Shown piece by piece: positions 1 through 5,148 of a stretch of DNA of 5,148 bases. The stretch's first letter is position 1. Each line of letters opens with the position of its first letter. A program made the translations under genes and the position numbers. The notes beneath the pieces are model-generated. The model was not told where the DNA came from. It saw only the letters and a list, made by a program, of their open reading frames with translations, and ran no database searches. Source of the DNA: UBA6182 sp964479585. Its GTDB lineage: Bacteria > Bacillota_I > Bacilli_A > Erysipelotrichales > Erysipelotrichaceae. Location of the stretch: contig CAYZMP010000068.1 in NCBI GenBank assembly GCA_964479585.1, positions 1 through 5,148 on the forward strand. Reading direction: 5' to 3'.

Positions 1-29
1 ATAATTTTTAGTTAAGTAAGGAGAAGAAT

Positions 30-2546
30 ATGCAATATCAATCATTTACCATAGAAAAACTCAATCAAGATATTAAGAATCATTTCCCACATCTTTTTAA
101 GATTGAAGAAGATTTTAAAACAACTCATTCAGGTGTATCACGCTTAGTTATGCTAGATCGTTATTCACAAAAAGACCGTGGCCTAAAGACTCTTGGTATA
201 GGTGATATTGTTGTGACCATTGTTCGAGATGATCCTAAGTTTCCAGCTCGAGGCATTGGTGAAGTCATTGATATCAATCATAATAATGAAACGGTAACTA
301 TTTTATTAGAAGAAGAGTGGCGTGGTTCTTGTGAAGTCGCTGAAGAAGCCGCAACCGGAAAGATAGTTCGTCCTTTTTCGAAAATTGATAAACCTCTTGA
401 AATATATTATGAACAAATCGCTAAACGTGTTGGTTATGCTTTAGCAACAACTGAAGCAAATTCCCAACTTAAACAAGAATATGGATACAAGTTCTTTGAT
501 CAATTGAAACAGTTAAATATCGTACCTGCAGGTCGAGTACTCTATGGGGCTGGTAGCCAAACAGAAGTTACCTACTTCAACTGTTTTGTTATGCCATTTA
601 TAAAAGACTCTCGTGGTGGTATTGCTGATCATCGAAAAGAAGTAATGGAAATTATGTCTCGTGGTGGCGGGGTTGGTACTAACGGCTCTACACTTCGTCC
701 TAAATCCGCTCCAGCAAAAGGTGTTGGAGGTAAATCAAGTGGTGCTGTTAGCTGGTTAAATGATATTGCAAACTTAACCCATCTAGTTGAGCAAGGCGGT
801 TCAAGACGTGGTGCTCAAATGATTATGCTTGCAGATTGGCATCCAGATATTGTGGAGTTCATCATTTCTAAAATGCAAAATCCACGTGTATTAAAATGGT
901 TAAGTGAAAACTCAAATGATCCTCAAGTAGTTGAGGAAGCTAAAAGAAAACTAAAGTTTTTCCCATTATCACGCATTGAAAGTGAAATGTACGAAGCATT
1001 ATCATCAAACAAAGATGCTCCATCTCACGTCGTTGATCATGCAAACGAAATGTTAATCAATGGTGGTCGTTTAGAAGTGGTTGCACCTGAGTTTTTATCA
1101 GGAGCAAACATATCTGTTACCTTAACAAAGGAATTTATGCAAGCGATTGAAGATGATGCTGAGTATGATTTACGATTCCCTGATTTGGAAAATTACACAC
1201 CAGAACAAAAAGCAGCCTATGATGAAAAATGGCATGAAATTGGTGATGTTCGTGAATGGGAATCCATGGGATATCCTATTAAAACTTACCGCACCGTTAG
1301 AGCTAGAGATATTTGGGATTTAATAAGTTTCTGTGCAACATATTCTGCAGAACCTGGTATCTTCTTTATTGATAATGCCAACGATGAAACAAACGCTAAA
1401 GCTTATGGACAAAAAGTTGTAGCGACAAATCCTTGTGGTGAGCAACCTTTAGCTCCGTATAGTGTTTGTAACTTAGCAGCTATTAACCTAGCTAACTTTG
1501 TTGATAAGCAGACAGGTGATGTGTTGTTTGATAAATTAGAAGAAAGCGTTGGTTTATGTGTACGTATGCAAGACAACGTTATTGATGATACACCTTACTT
1601 TTTAGAAGCAAATCGCAAACAGGCACTAGGTGAACGTCGTGTTGGTTTAGGTGTGATGGGTCTTCATGACTTACTAATTTATGCTAAAAAACGTTATGGT
1701 AGTCCTGAATCTCTCGTTACAATTGACCAAGTATTTAAGACCATTGCTGAAGCAGCGTATAAAACTTCAATAAACTTAGCAAAAGAAAAGGGTTCATTCC
1801 CATACTTAGAAGATCGCAACGCATTCATACATACAGGATACATGTCCAAGATGTCTCAAGAAATTAAAGATGGTGTTTTACAACATGGTATTCGTAACTC
1901 GCACCTATTAACGATTGCACCAACAGGATCAACTGGTACAATGGTCGGTGTGTCTACTGGCTTAGAACCATACTTCTCCTTCTCTTACTTCCGCTCTGGA
2001 AGACTAGGTAAATTTATTGAAGTGAATGCTGCAATTGTAGAAGAATTTTTAACTTTACATCCTGAATATGAAAAAGATAAACTGCCTGATTATTTTGTAA
2101 GTGCCATGGAACTATCTCCAGAAGAGCACGCAGATACACAATGCGCTATTCAACGATGGATCGATTCATCCATCTCTAAAACAGTAAATGCTCCTCGTGG
2201 TTATTCTGTTCGACAAGTTCAAAACATTTATGAAAGACTTTATAAAAACAAAGCCAAAGGTGGTACCGTCTACGTAGATGGTTCTCGTGATTCACAAGTT
2301 TTATCACTAACGAATGATGAAGATGTTAGTTGGTCACAAATGGATTTAGTGAAAGACTTTGGTGTACCTGTTAAAGAAAAATTAGAAGAGAAAAAGAAAA
2401 CTGATTTAAGAAGCGATCGTCAAGATCGTGATATTGGAAATGAAATCGGAAACATTTGTCCTATTTGTTTAGAAGGAATTGTAGAAGAAATAGGTGGTTG
2501 TAATACTTGTACTAACTGTAATGCACAGTTAAAGTGCGGATTATAA
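30..2546 (+). CDS. nrdJ: Adenosylcobalamin-dependent (class II) ribonucleotide reductase, NrdJ
   Basis: The 838-residue cytoplasmic enzyme reduces ribonucleotides to deoxyribonucleotides, using adenosylcobalamin to generate the active-site thiyl radical, so no separate radical subunit is needed. Visible active-site residues are C185 (in YFNCF), then the finger-loop motif NPCGE at 467-471 with N467, radical cysteine C469 and E471, and C480 in SVCNL. The 11-residue C469-C480 spacing matches the class II redox pair arrangement as I recall it for Thermotoga NrdJ. PTGSTGTM at 631-638 is the phosphate-binding stretch. Residues about 57-96 look like a small beta-barrel. The C-terminus is a cysteine cluster (C810, C813, C824, C827, C830, C836), expected to bind zinc and relay reducing equivalents. 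An extra stretch at about 285-355, between HPDIVEF and NISVTLT, fits the longer Bacillus-type subfamily. The ATG follows AAGGAG at 18-23 by 6 bases. Whether it uses di- or triphosphates cannot be decided here. The upstream promoter lies outside the window. Confidence 0.96.
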   Translation: MQYQSFTIEKLNQDIKNHFPHLFKIEEDFKTTHSGVSRLVMLDRYSQKDRGLKTLGIGDIVVTIVRDDPKFPARGIGEVIDINHNNETVTILLEEEWRGSCEVAEEAATGKIVRPFSKIDKPLEIYYEQIAKRVGYALATTEANSQLKQEYGYKFFDQLKQLNIVPAGRVLYGAGSQTEVTYFNCFVMPFIKDSRGGIADHRKEVMEIMSRGGGVGTNGSTLRPKSAPAKGVGGKSSGAVSWLNDIANLTHLVEQGGSRRGAQMIMLADWHPDIVEFIISKMQNPRVLKWLSENSNDPQVVEEAKRKLKFFPLSRIESEMYEALSSNKDAPSHVVDHANEMLINGGRLEVVAPEFLSGANISVTLTKEFMQAIEDDAEYDLRFPDLENYTPEQKAAYDEKWHEIGDVREWESMGYPIKTYRTVRARDIWDLISFCATYSAEPGIFFIDNANDETNAKAYGQKVVATNPCGEQPLAPYSVCNLAAINLANFVDKQTGDVLFDKLEESVGLCVRMQDNVIDDTPYFLEANRKQALGERRVGLGVMGLHDLLIYAKKRYGSPESLVTIDQVFKTIAEAAYKTSINLAKEKGSFPYLEDRNAFIHTGYMSKMSQEIKDGVLQHGIRNSHLLTIAPTGSTGTMVGVSTGLEPYFSFSYFRSGRLGKFIEVNAAIVEEFLTLHPEYEKDKLPDYFVSAMELSPEEHADTQCAIQRWIDSSISKTVNAPRGYSVRQVQNIYERLYKNKAKGGTVYVDGSRDSQVLSLTNDEDVSWSQMDLVKDFGVPVKEKLEEKKKTDLRSDRQDRDIGNEIGNICPICLEGIVEEIGGCNTCTNCNAQLKCGL

Positions 2547-2552
2547 GATTTT

Positions 2553-2577
2553 ACCCTCAATAACCATTGAGGGTTTT
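2553..2577 (+). terminator. Rho-independent terminator after nrdJ
   Basis: A perfect 9-bp stem, ACCCTCAAT (2553-2561) with ATTGAGGGT (2566-2574), closes a four-base AACC loop and runs into a short T-tract (2574-2577) followed by CATTT. It begins six bases after the nrdJ stop codon, so it most likely ends the nrdJ transcript. The T-tract is short, so termination may be incomplete, which matters because the next gene starts only 20 bases after 2577. Confidence 0.85.
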
Positions 2578-2597
2578 CATTTAAAAGAGGAAACATC

Positions 2598-3143
2598 ATG
2601 AAAAACAACGGATTTAAACACATTGTCTTTGGATTACTATTTGTAGTGCTTAACTTCACGATTCGATTAGAAGATGCATTTATCCTTAATTTGATTCCTA
2701 ACTTTTTAGGATATGGACTAATCTATCAAGGATTATTGCGGTTTGAAACTCACTTTGAAAATGTACATTTAAATACTATAAAACGTCTAACAATCGTTTT
2801 ATTTATCTTTACACTTGTTTTGTTTTTCATCGATTTATTTGGAATTTCATTATTTTTAAATACATCACATTTATGGCTTGGTCTATTGTTATCACTATCT
2901 AATTTGGTTTTACATCTAATCTTTTTATTTCATCTTACAAAAACGATTATTTCAATCAATAGAATGGAAAGTGACTTAAATAAAAAACTTTATACATTGT
3001 TTCAAGTAATCGTGCTTGTGGATGTTGTGTCGATGTTTTTTATTGCGTTTCCTGTTATTGGATTCTTTGTAATCATTGGTGGATTAATTGCTAATATCAT
3101 GTATATTCTCACTATTAAAAACATAGGTGATCTAGTAGATTAA
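2598..3143 (+). CDS. Small polytopic membrane protein of unknown function
   Basis: This 181-residue, strongly hydrophobic protein has about six predicted membrane segments, near residues 8-22, 28-47, 64-86, 92-114, 132-151 and 153-172. A hydrophilic loop rich in charged residues lies at about 119-131. The N-terminal part carries NLIPNFLGYGLIYQGL at 31-46. From memory, similar short Bacillota membrane proteins with an N-L-I-P-(D/N)-F-(I/L)-G-Y pattern occur as unnamed families; I do not recognise a function and see no catalytic or transport motif. The ATG is supported by AGAGGA at 2586-2591, six bases upstream, and the hydrophobic N-terminus begins immediately. The gene sits 51 bases after nrdJ on the same strand, behind a hairpin terminator, with no convincing promoter in between. 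It is therefore probably expressed by readthrough or from a weak promoter within the nrdJ tail. Convergent terminators follow it. The reading frame is secure; the role is unknown. Confidence 0.87.
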   Translation: MKNNGFKHIVFGLLFVVLNFTIRLEDAFILNLIPNFLGYGLIYQGLLRFETHFENVHLNTIKRLTIVLFIFTLVLFFIDLFGISLFLNTSHLWLGLLLSLSNLVLHLIFLFHLTKTIISINRMESDLNKKLYTLFQVIVLVDVVSMFFIAFPVIGFFVIIGGLIANIMYILTIKNIGDLVD

Positions 3144-3168
3144 ACAACTTTTCAACCTTTAATATAAT

Positions 3169-3200
3169 AAAAAAAGACTGTCAATGAAACATCAACAGTC
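3169..3200 (-). terminator. Leftward terminator of the ABC transporter operon
   Basis: Read on the minus strand, GACTGT and ACAGTC (plus positions 3195-3200 and 3176-3181) form a 6-bp stem. A further 3-bp ATG/CAT stem (3184-3186 with 3190-3192) lies inside it across a 2x2 internal loop, capped by three bases. The stem is followed on the minus strand by seven T residues (plus A-tract 3169-3175). It lies 26 bases beyond the permease stop codon and is the expected end of the ABC operon transcript. Confidence 0.8.
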
Positions 3201-3202
3201 AC

Positions 3203-3227
3203 AAACACAGATTTTGTCTGTGTTTTT
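3203..3227 (+). terminator. Rightward terminator of the membrane-protein gene
   Basis: AAACACAGA (3203-3211) pairs with TCTGTGTTT (3217-3225) around a TTTTG loop, and the plus-strand T-tract runs from 3223 to 3227. It is placed to end the rightward transcript containing the membrane-protein gene. The T-tract overlaps the first two bases (on the plus strand) of the permease stop codon at 3226-3228, so the permease coding region ends directly against this hairpin. Confidence 0.75.
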
Positions 3228-4104
3228 ATATTTTCATTTTCTTAAAACGCCAAACATTTAATGCCATGAAAATGATAGTACTCATTATCAAATAAATAAT
3301 CATTATGTTCCCAGTAATTTTTGTATCATTTAAGTACAACTCGACACCTTGAAACTTATTGTATTGTTCTAAAGCAACTACTGGCGCATTAGCAAAGACA
3401 ACATCGATACTTGGTTGCATCAAAACTTGTCTTAATAATGCAGCTCCGTGTGCAATGGGTAACAAGTTAGAAAAAATCGCCACAGCACTTGGCATAACAC
3501 CAATTGGAATGTAAGCACCAATCACAAAACCAATGAGTGTACCAACAATTGTAGATAAAAAGGAAAGGACAGACTCTGTATTTATAAAAGAAATAATAAA
3601 GAGCATCATCATAATTGAGGAGATGCTTACTAATAGTAATACACCAACGATTCTAATCCATTGTATAAAACTAAACCAAGAACCATCACTTATCACTATG
3701 ACGATTTGACCAAGAACTAATGTGAACAAAGAGATGCAAACAACCACAATAAACGTAGATAAAATATAAGACAAAAACAACTCATGTCGTTTAATTGGAG
3801 CAACTAAGAAATCATTAAACACTTTCTTTTCTTTATCACTTACCATTCTTGATAACAACCCAATCGATAGTGTCATTGTAGATATTGCTGATAACCCTGC
3901 AAACAACCATGCATGAATAAGTGCGTCCACACCAACAACATCTTGCCCAATAATGGATTTAACATTAGCAACGGTCATATCCTGCAAAAAGAATACGTAT
4001 AAACCCAAAACTATTAATACCGATAAGAACGAGAAAAACACATCTGCTTTATTTCTAAAAAACATAAGTAAATGGCGTTTGCTTAATTGTAAGATTACAT
4101 TCAT
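3226..4104 (-). CDS. ABC-2 type transporter permease
   Basis: The 292-residue inner-membrane protein is the membrane half of an ABC exporter and pairs with the ATPase encoded just upstream. Six membrane segments can be placed near residues 23-41, 62-84, 110-138, 150-174, 179-200 and 267-285. A charged cytoplasmic loop after the second segment, SDKEKKVFNDFLVAPIKRHE at 89-108, corresponds to the conserved ABC-2 loop that usually reads roughly 'E-(K/R)-G-T-(L/F)-x-x-L-L-(V/A)-(A/T)-P'. The stretch IPIGVMPSAVAIFSNLLPIA at 199-218 is typical of the COG0842/DrrB group. A soluble segment at about 230-265 lies before the last helix and is probably extracytoplasmic. Length and topology fit an intact family member. 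The start codon lies one base after the ATPase stop, with a good Shine-Dalgarno inside the ATPase 3' end. The substrate (drug, peptide, lipid or ion) cannot be inferred. Confidence 0.92.
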   Translation of the reverse strand: MNVILQLSKRHLLMFFRNKADVFFSFLSVLIVLGLYVFFLQDMTVANVKSIIGQDVVGVDALIHAWLFAGLSAISTMTLSIGLLSRMVSDKEKKVFNDFLVAPIKRHELFLSYILSTFIVVVCISLFTLVLGQIVIVISDGSWFSFIQWIRIVGVLLLVSISSIMMMLFIISFINTESVLSFLSTIVGTLIGFVIGAYIPIGVMPSAVAIFSNLLPIAHGAALLRQVLMQPSIDVVFANAPVVALEQYNKFQGVELYLNDTKITGNIMIIYLIMSTIIFMALNVWRFKKMKI

Positions 4105-4105
4105 A

Positions 4106-5014
4106 TTAATCCTCTCTTATTTCTCTTCCAGTAATAGCTAAAAATACATCATCCATATTTCCTTCCACAACTTCAAAGGACAACAATGCATCCTTTAATA
4201 TATCAATGACAACCAAAGAGTCTTTTGTGGAATTAGATACAATGTGCAATCGATCTTGCTTTAGCTTAACTTTGTAGTTTTTTTCTATTAGTAATTTCAT
4301 CCATGCTTCTTTATCTTTAACTTCTGCTTTTACAATACTGTATGTGTACTCATTTTTTAAACGTAAAGGTGTATCACAAGCAACTAGTTTACCATAATCA
4401 ATAATAGCCACACGATCCGCTTTTTCTGCTTCTTCCATGTAATGTGTCGTTAAGAAAATTGTCATCTCAAGTTTTCTATTGAGATTCTTCATCACATCCC
4501 ACACCTTTTTTCTTGTTTGTGGGTCTAGTCCTGTCGTTGGCTCATCTAAAAATAACAGTTTAGGAGAATGAATCAAAGCTCGTGCAATATCTGCTCTTCT
4601 TTTTTGACCCCCCGAACAAACACCATAAGGTCTTGATTCTATGTCTTTTAAACTAATTAACTCATCAAGCTCTTTATACTTTGTTTCAAACTGTTGTTTA
4701 GTTAAACCATAAAAACTTGCTCTAATTTGCATGTTTTCTTTTATGGTTAAACGATCATCCAAGTATGAATGTTGAAATACAACACCGATTGATTTTCTAA
4801 TTTCACTATCATCTTTACCTACATAAAATCCATTGATTGCAATACTACCTTCAGTTGGTTCTAATAACGTAGTGCACATGTTGATTGTTGTTGATTTACC
4901 AGCTCCATTTGGACCTAAAAAAGCAAAAAACTCACCTTGCTTTACCTCTAGATTCAAATGATCAACAGCTCGTAATTCCTTATAGTCTTTCACAAGTTCA
5001 TTAATTGTTATCAT
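4106..5014 (-). CDS. ABC transporter ATP-binding protein with C-terminal accessory domain
   Basis: The 302-residue cytoplasmic ATPase powers the adjacent permease; the functional unit is expected to contain two copies of each. All nucleotide-binding motifs are present in order: A-loop Y11, Walker A GPNGAGKST at 34-42 (K40), Q-loop Q81, signature CSGGQ at 133-137, Walker B LLFLDEP at 153-159 (D157, catalytic E158), D-loop GLD at 162-164 and switch histidine H191. The signature starts with cysteine instead of the usual leucine, a tolerated position. The region after about residue 215 resembles the DUF4162-type extension of DrrA-like exporters and ends with GNMDDVFLAITG, matching the usual 'L-(D/E)-D-V-F-L-x-L-T-G' ending. 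The ATG at 5014 has GAGGG six bases upstream (5025-5021) and places the A-loop at the usual distance. DrrA-, NatA- and BcrA-like assignments are all compatible with these motifs, so no symbol is given. Confidence 0.95.
   Translation of the reverse strand: MITINELVKDYKELRAVDHLNLEVKQGEFFAFLGPNGAGKSTTINMCTTLLEPTEGSIAINGFYVGKDDSEIRKSIGVVFQHSYLDDRLTIKENMQIRASFYGLTKQQFETKYKELDELISLKDIESRPYGVCSGGQKRRADIARALIHSPKLLFLDEPTTGLDPQTRKKVWDVMKNLNRKLEMTIFLTTHYMEEAEKADRVAIIDYGKLVACDTPLRLKNEYTYSIVKAEVKDKEAWMKLLIEKNYKVKLKQDRLHIVSNSTKDSLVVIDILKDALLSFEVVEGNMDDVFLAITGREIRED
4110..4116 (-). promoter_or_regulatory. Ribosome binding site of the permease within the ATPase 3' end
   Basis: On the minus strand GAGAGGA ends five bases before the permease ATG and lies within the last codons of the ATPase gene. 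The ATPase stop codon (4108-4106) falls between this site and the start codon. This fixes the permease start and indicates coupled translation of the two subunits. Confidence 0.8.
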
Positions 5015-5033
5015 AATCTACCCTCACATTTTA

Positions 5034-5053
5034 TATTATGTATAATAACATAA
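5034..5053. promoter_or_regulatory. Overlapping dyads at the predicted ABC operon start site, possible operator
   Basis: Two overlapping inverted repeats lie just downstream of the proposed -10 box. One is TATTAT-GT-ATAATA (5034-5047), a perfect 6-bp-arm repeat with a two-base centre. The other is TTATGT-ATAATA-ACATAA (5036-5053), with 6-bp arms around a six-base spacer. Position over the predicted start of transcription is where a repressor would act, but the composition is almost purely A and T, so chance symmetry is a real alternative. No regulator gene lies in the window. Confidence 0.25.
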
Positions 5054-5054
5054 A

Positions 5055-5084
5055 ATTGTACTTACTTTATTAAGTTTGTGTAAA
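5055..5084 (-). promoter_or_regulatory. Candidate sigma-A type promoter of the ABC operon
   Basis: On the minus strand TTTACA (5084-5079) and TACAAT (5060-5055) match the -35 and -10 consensus at five of six positions each, with an 18-base spacer. Transcription would start near 5048, giving a leader of about 34 bases before the ATPase start codon. AT-rich sequence produces such matches easily, but placement and spacing are good and no better pair is evident upstream of the ATPase. Confidence 0.5.
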
Positions 5085-5106
5085 ATTTATCATAATCAAT
5101 AAGTAT

Positions 5107-5130
5107 CCACTAGCTTAGCTAGTGGTTTTT
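5107..5130 (+). terminator. Plus-strand terminator-like hairpin with no upstream plus-strand gene
   Basis: CCACTAGC (5107-5114) and GCTAGTGG (5118-5125) form a perfect 8-bp stem with a TTA loop, followed on the plus strand by five T residues (5126-5130). The shape is that of an intrinsic terminator reading rightward, yet the only gene to its left is the leftward ABC operon. It may end antisense or readthrough transcription, a short unannotated RNA, or act as an attenuator for whatever begins at the right edge. There is no T-tract on the minus strand. Confidence 0.6.
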
Positions 5131-5135
5131 CATTT

Positions 5136-5148
5136 GCGGGCATAGCCC
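5136..5148 (+). other. GC-rich window end, possibly the first bases of a tRNA or other structured RNA
   Basis: The last 13 bases, GCGGGCATAGCCC, are strikingly GC-rich against the surrounding AT-rich spacer. They can be parsed as the 5' end of a tRNA: a seven-base acceptor strand GCGGGCA, then T8 and A9, then a D-stem strand GCCC. They can equally fold as a small hairpin, GGGC-ATA-GCCC. The window stops here, so neither reading can be tested, and a terminator-like hairpin directly upstream is awkward for a tRNA on this strand. Confidence 0.2.

Noticed and set aside
1..29. Promoter or riboswitch upstream of nrdJ
   Set aside because: Only 29 bases are available, enough for the AAGGAG ribosome binding site but not for a promoter or a cobalamin riboswitch, so nothing can be claimed.
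855..1110. The extra stretch in the reductase as an intein or inserted mobile domain
   Set aside because: There are no intein splice-junction residues or endonuclease motifs. The sequence reads as a helical, charged segment, and similar segments occur in Bacillus-type class II reductases as I recall them.
2420..2659. Minus-strand open frame of 79 codons across the nrdJ end and the start of the membrane gene
   Set aside because: It lies antisense to two well-supported genes, includes the terminator hairpin, and its product shows no recognisable domain. It is a shadow frame.
3169..3225. Hairpin pair as a remnant of an insertion sequence or a short repeat array
   Set aside because: The two stems differ in sequence, there is no target duplication or transposase fragment, and each stem has a correctly placed T-tract for one of the two convergent transcripts.
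3953..4141. Plus-strand open frame of 62 codons over the permease/ATPase junction
   Set aside because: It is antisense to the permease N-terminus and ATPase C-terminus, has low-complexity composition and shows no family features; the opposite strand is clearly coding.
5036..5046. Plus-strand promoter based on the perfect TATAAT at 5041-5046
   Set aside because: No -35-like element occurs 16-19 bases upstream, no TGn extension is present, and no plus-strand gene follows within the window; the match is expected in such AT-rich sequence.

Overview
This 5,148-base window comes from an AT-rich bacterium that uses the standard bacterial code: tryptophan is TGG throughout and no in-frame TGA is read through. 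Purine-rich Shine-Dalgarno sites, short hairpin-plus-T terminators and protein sequences of Bacillota type suggest a low-GC Gram-positive or a related non-TGA-recoding Mollicute-like lineage (Acholeplasma, Haloplasma or Izemoplasma type). The exact taxon cannot be fixed from the sequence alone. All four genes appear intact. No transposon, CRISPR array or phage gene is visible.

Layout. Bases 30-2546 (+) encode a complete adenosylcobalamin-dependent (class II) ribonucleotide reductase, NrdJ, with all the active-site residues expected of the family. A hairpin terminator (2553-2577) follows. Fourteen bases after it, 2598-3143 (+) encodes a small membrane protein with about six membrane segments and no known function. 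The 82-base gap 3144-3225 is a compact convergent terminator block: one hairpin ends the rightward transcript and a neighbouring one ends the leftward transcript. Bases 5014-3226 (-) are a two-gene operon for an ABC-2 type exporter: the ATPase with an accessory C-terminal domain, then the permease one base further on. The last 134 bases hold a plausible leftward promoter for this operon with AT-rich dyads at the predicted start of transcription, a plus-strand terminator-like hairpin with no obvious gene to terminate, and a short GC-rich end that could be the first bases of a structured RNA gene cut by the window edge.

Function. NrdJ makes deoxyribonucleotides without needing oxygen or an iron/manganese radical subunit, so the cell must make or import B12. 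The ABC pair forms a full exporter (two ATPases plus two permeases) of the DrrAB/COG0842 kind, used in other bacteria for drugs, peptides or lipids; its substrate cannot be read from sequence. Nothing links the reductase to the transporter beyond adjacency. The region looks like ordinary housekeeping and accessory sequence. The points worth a second look are regulatory: the terminator block, the hairpin between nrdJ and the membrane gene, the dyads at the ABC promoter, and the orphan hairpin and possible RNA gene at the right edge.
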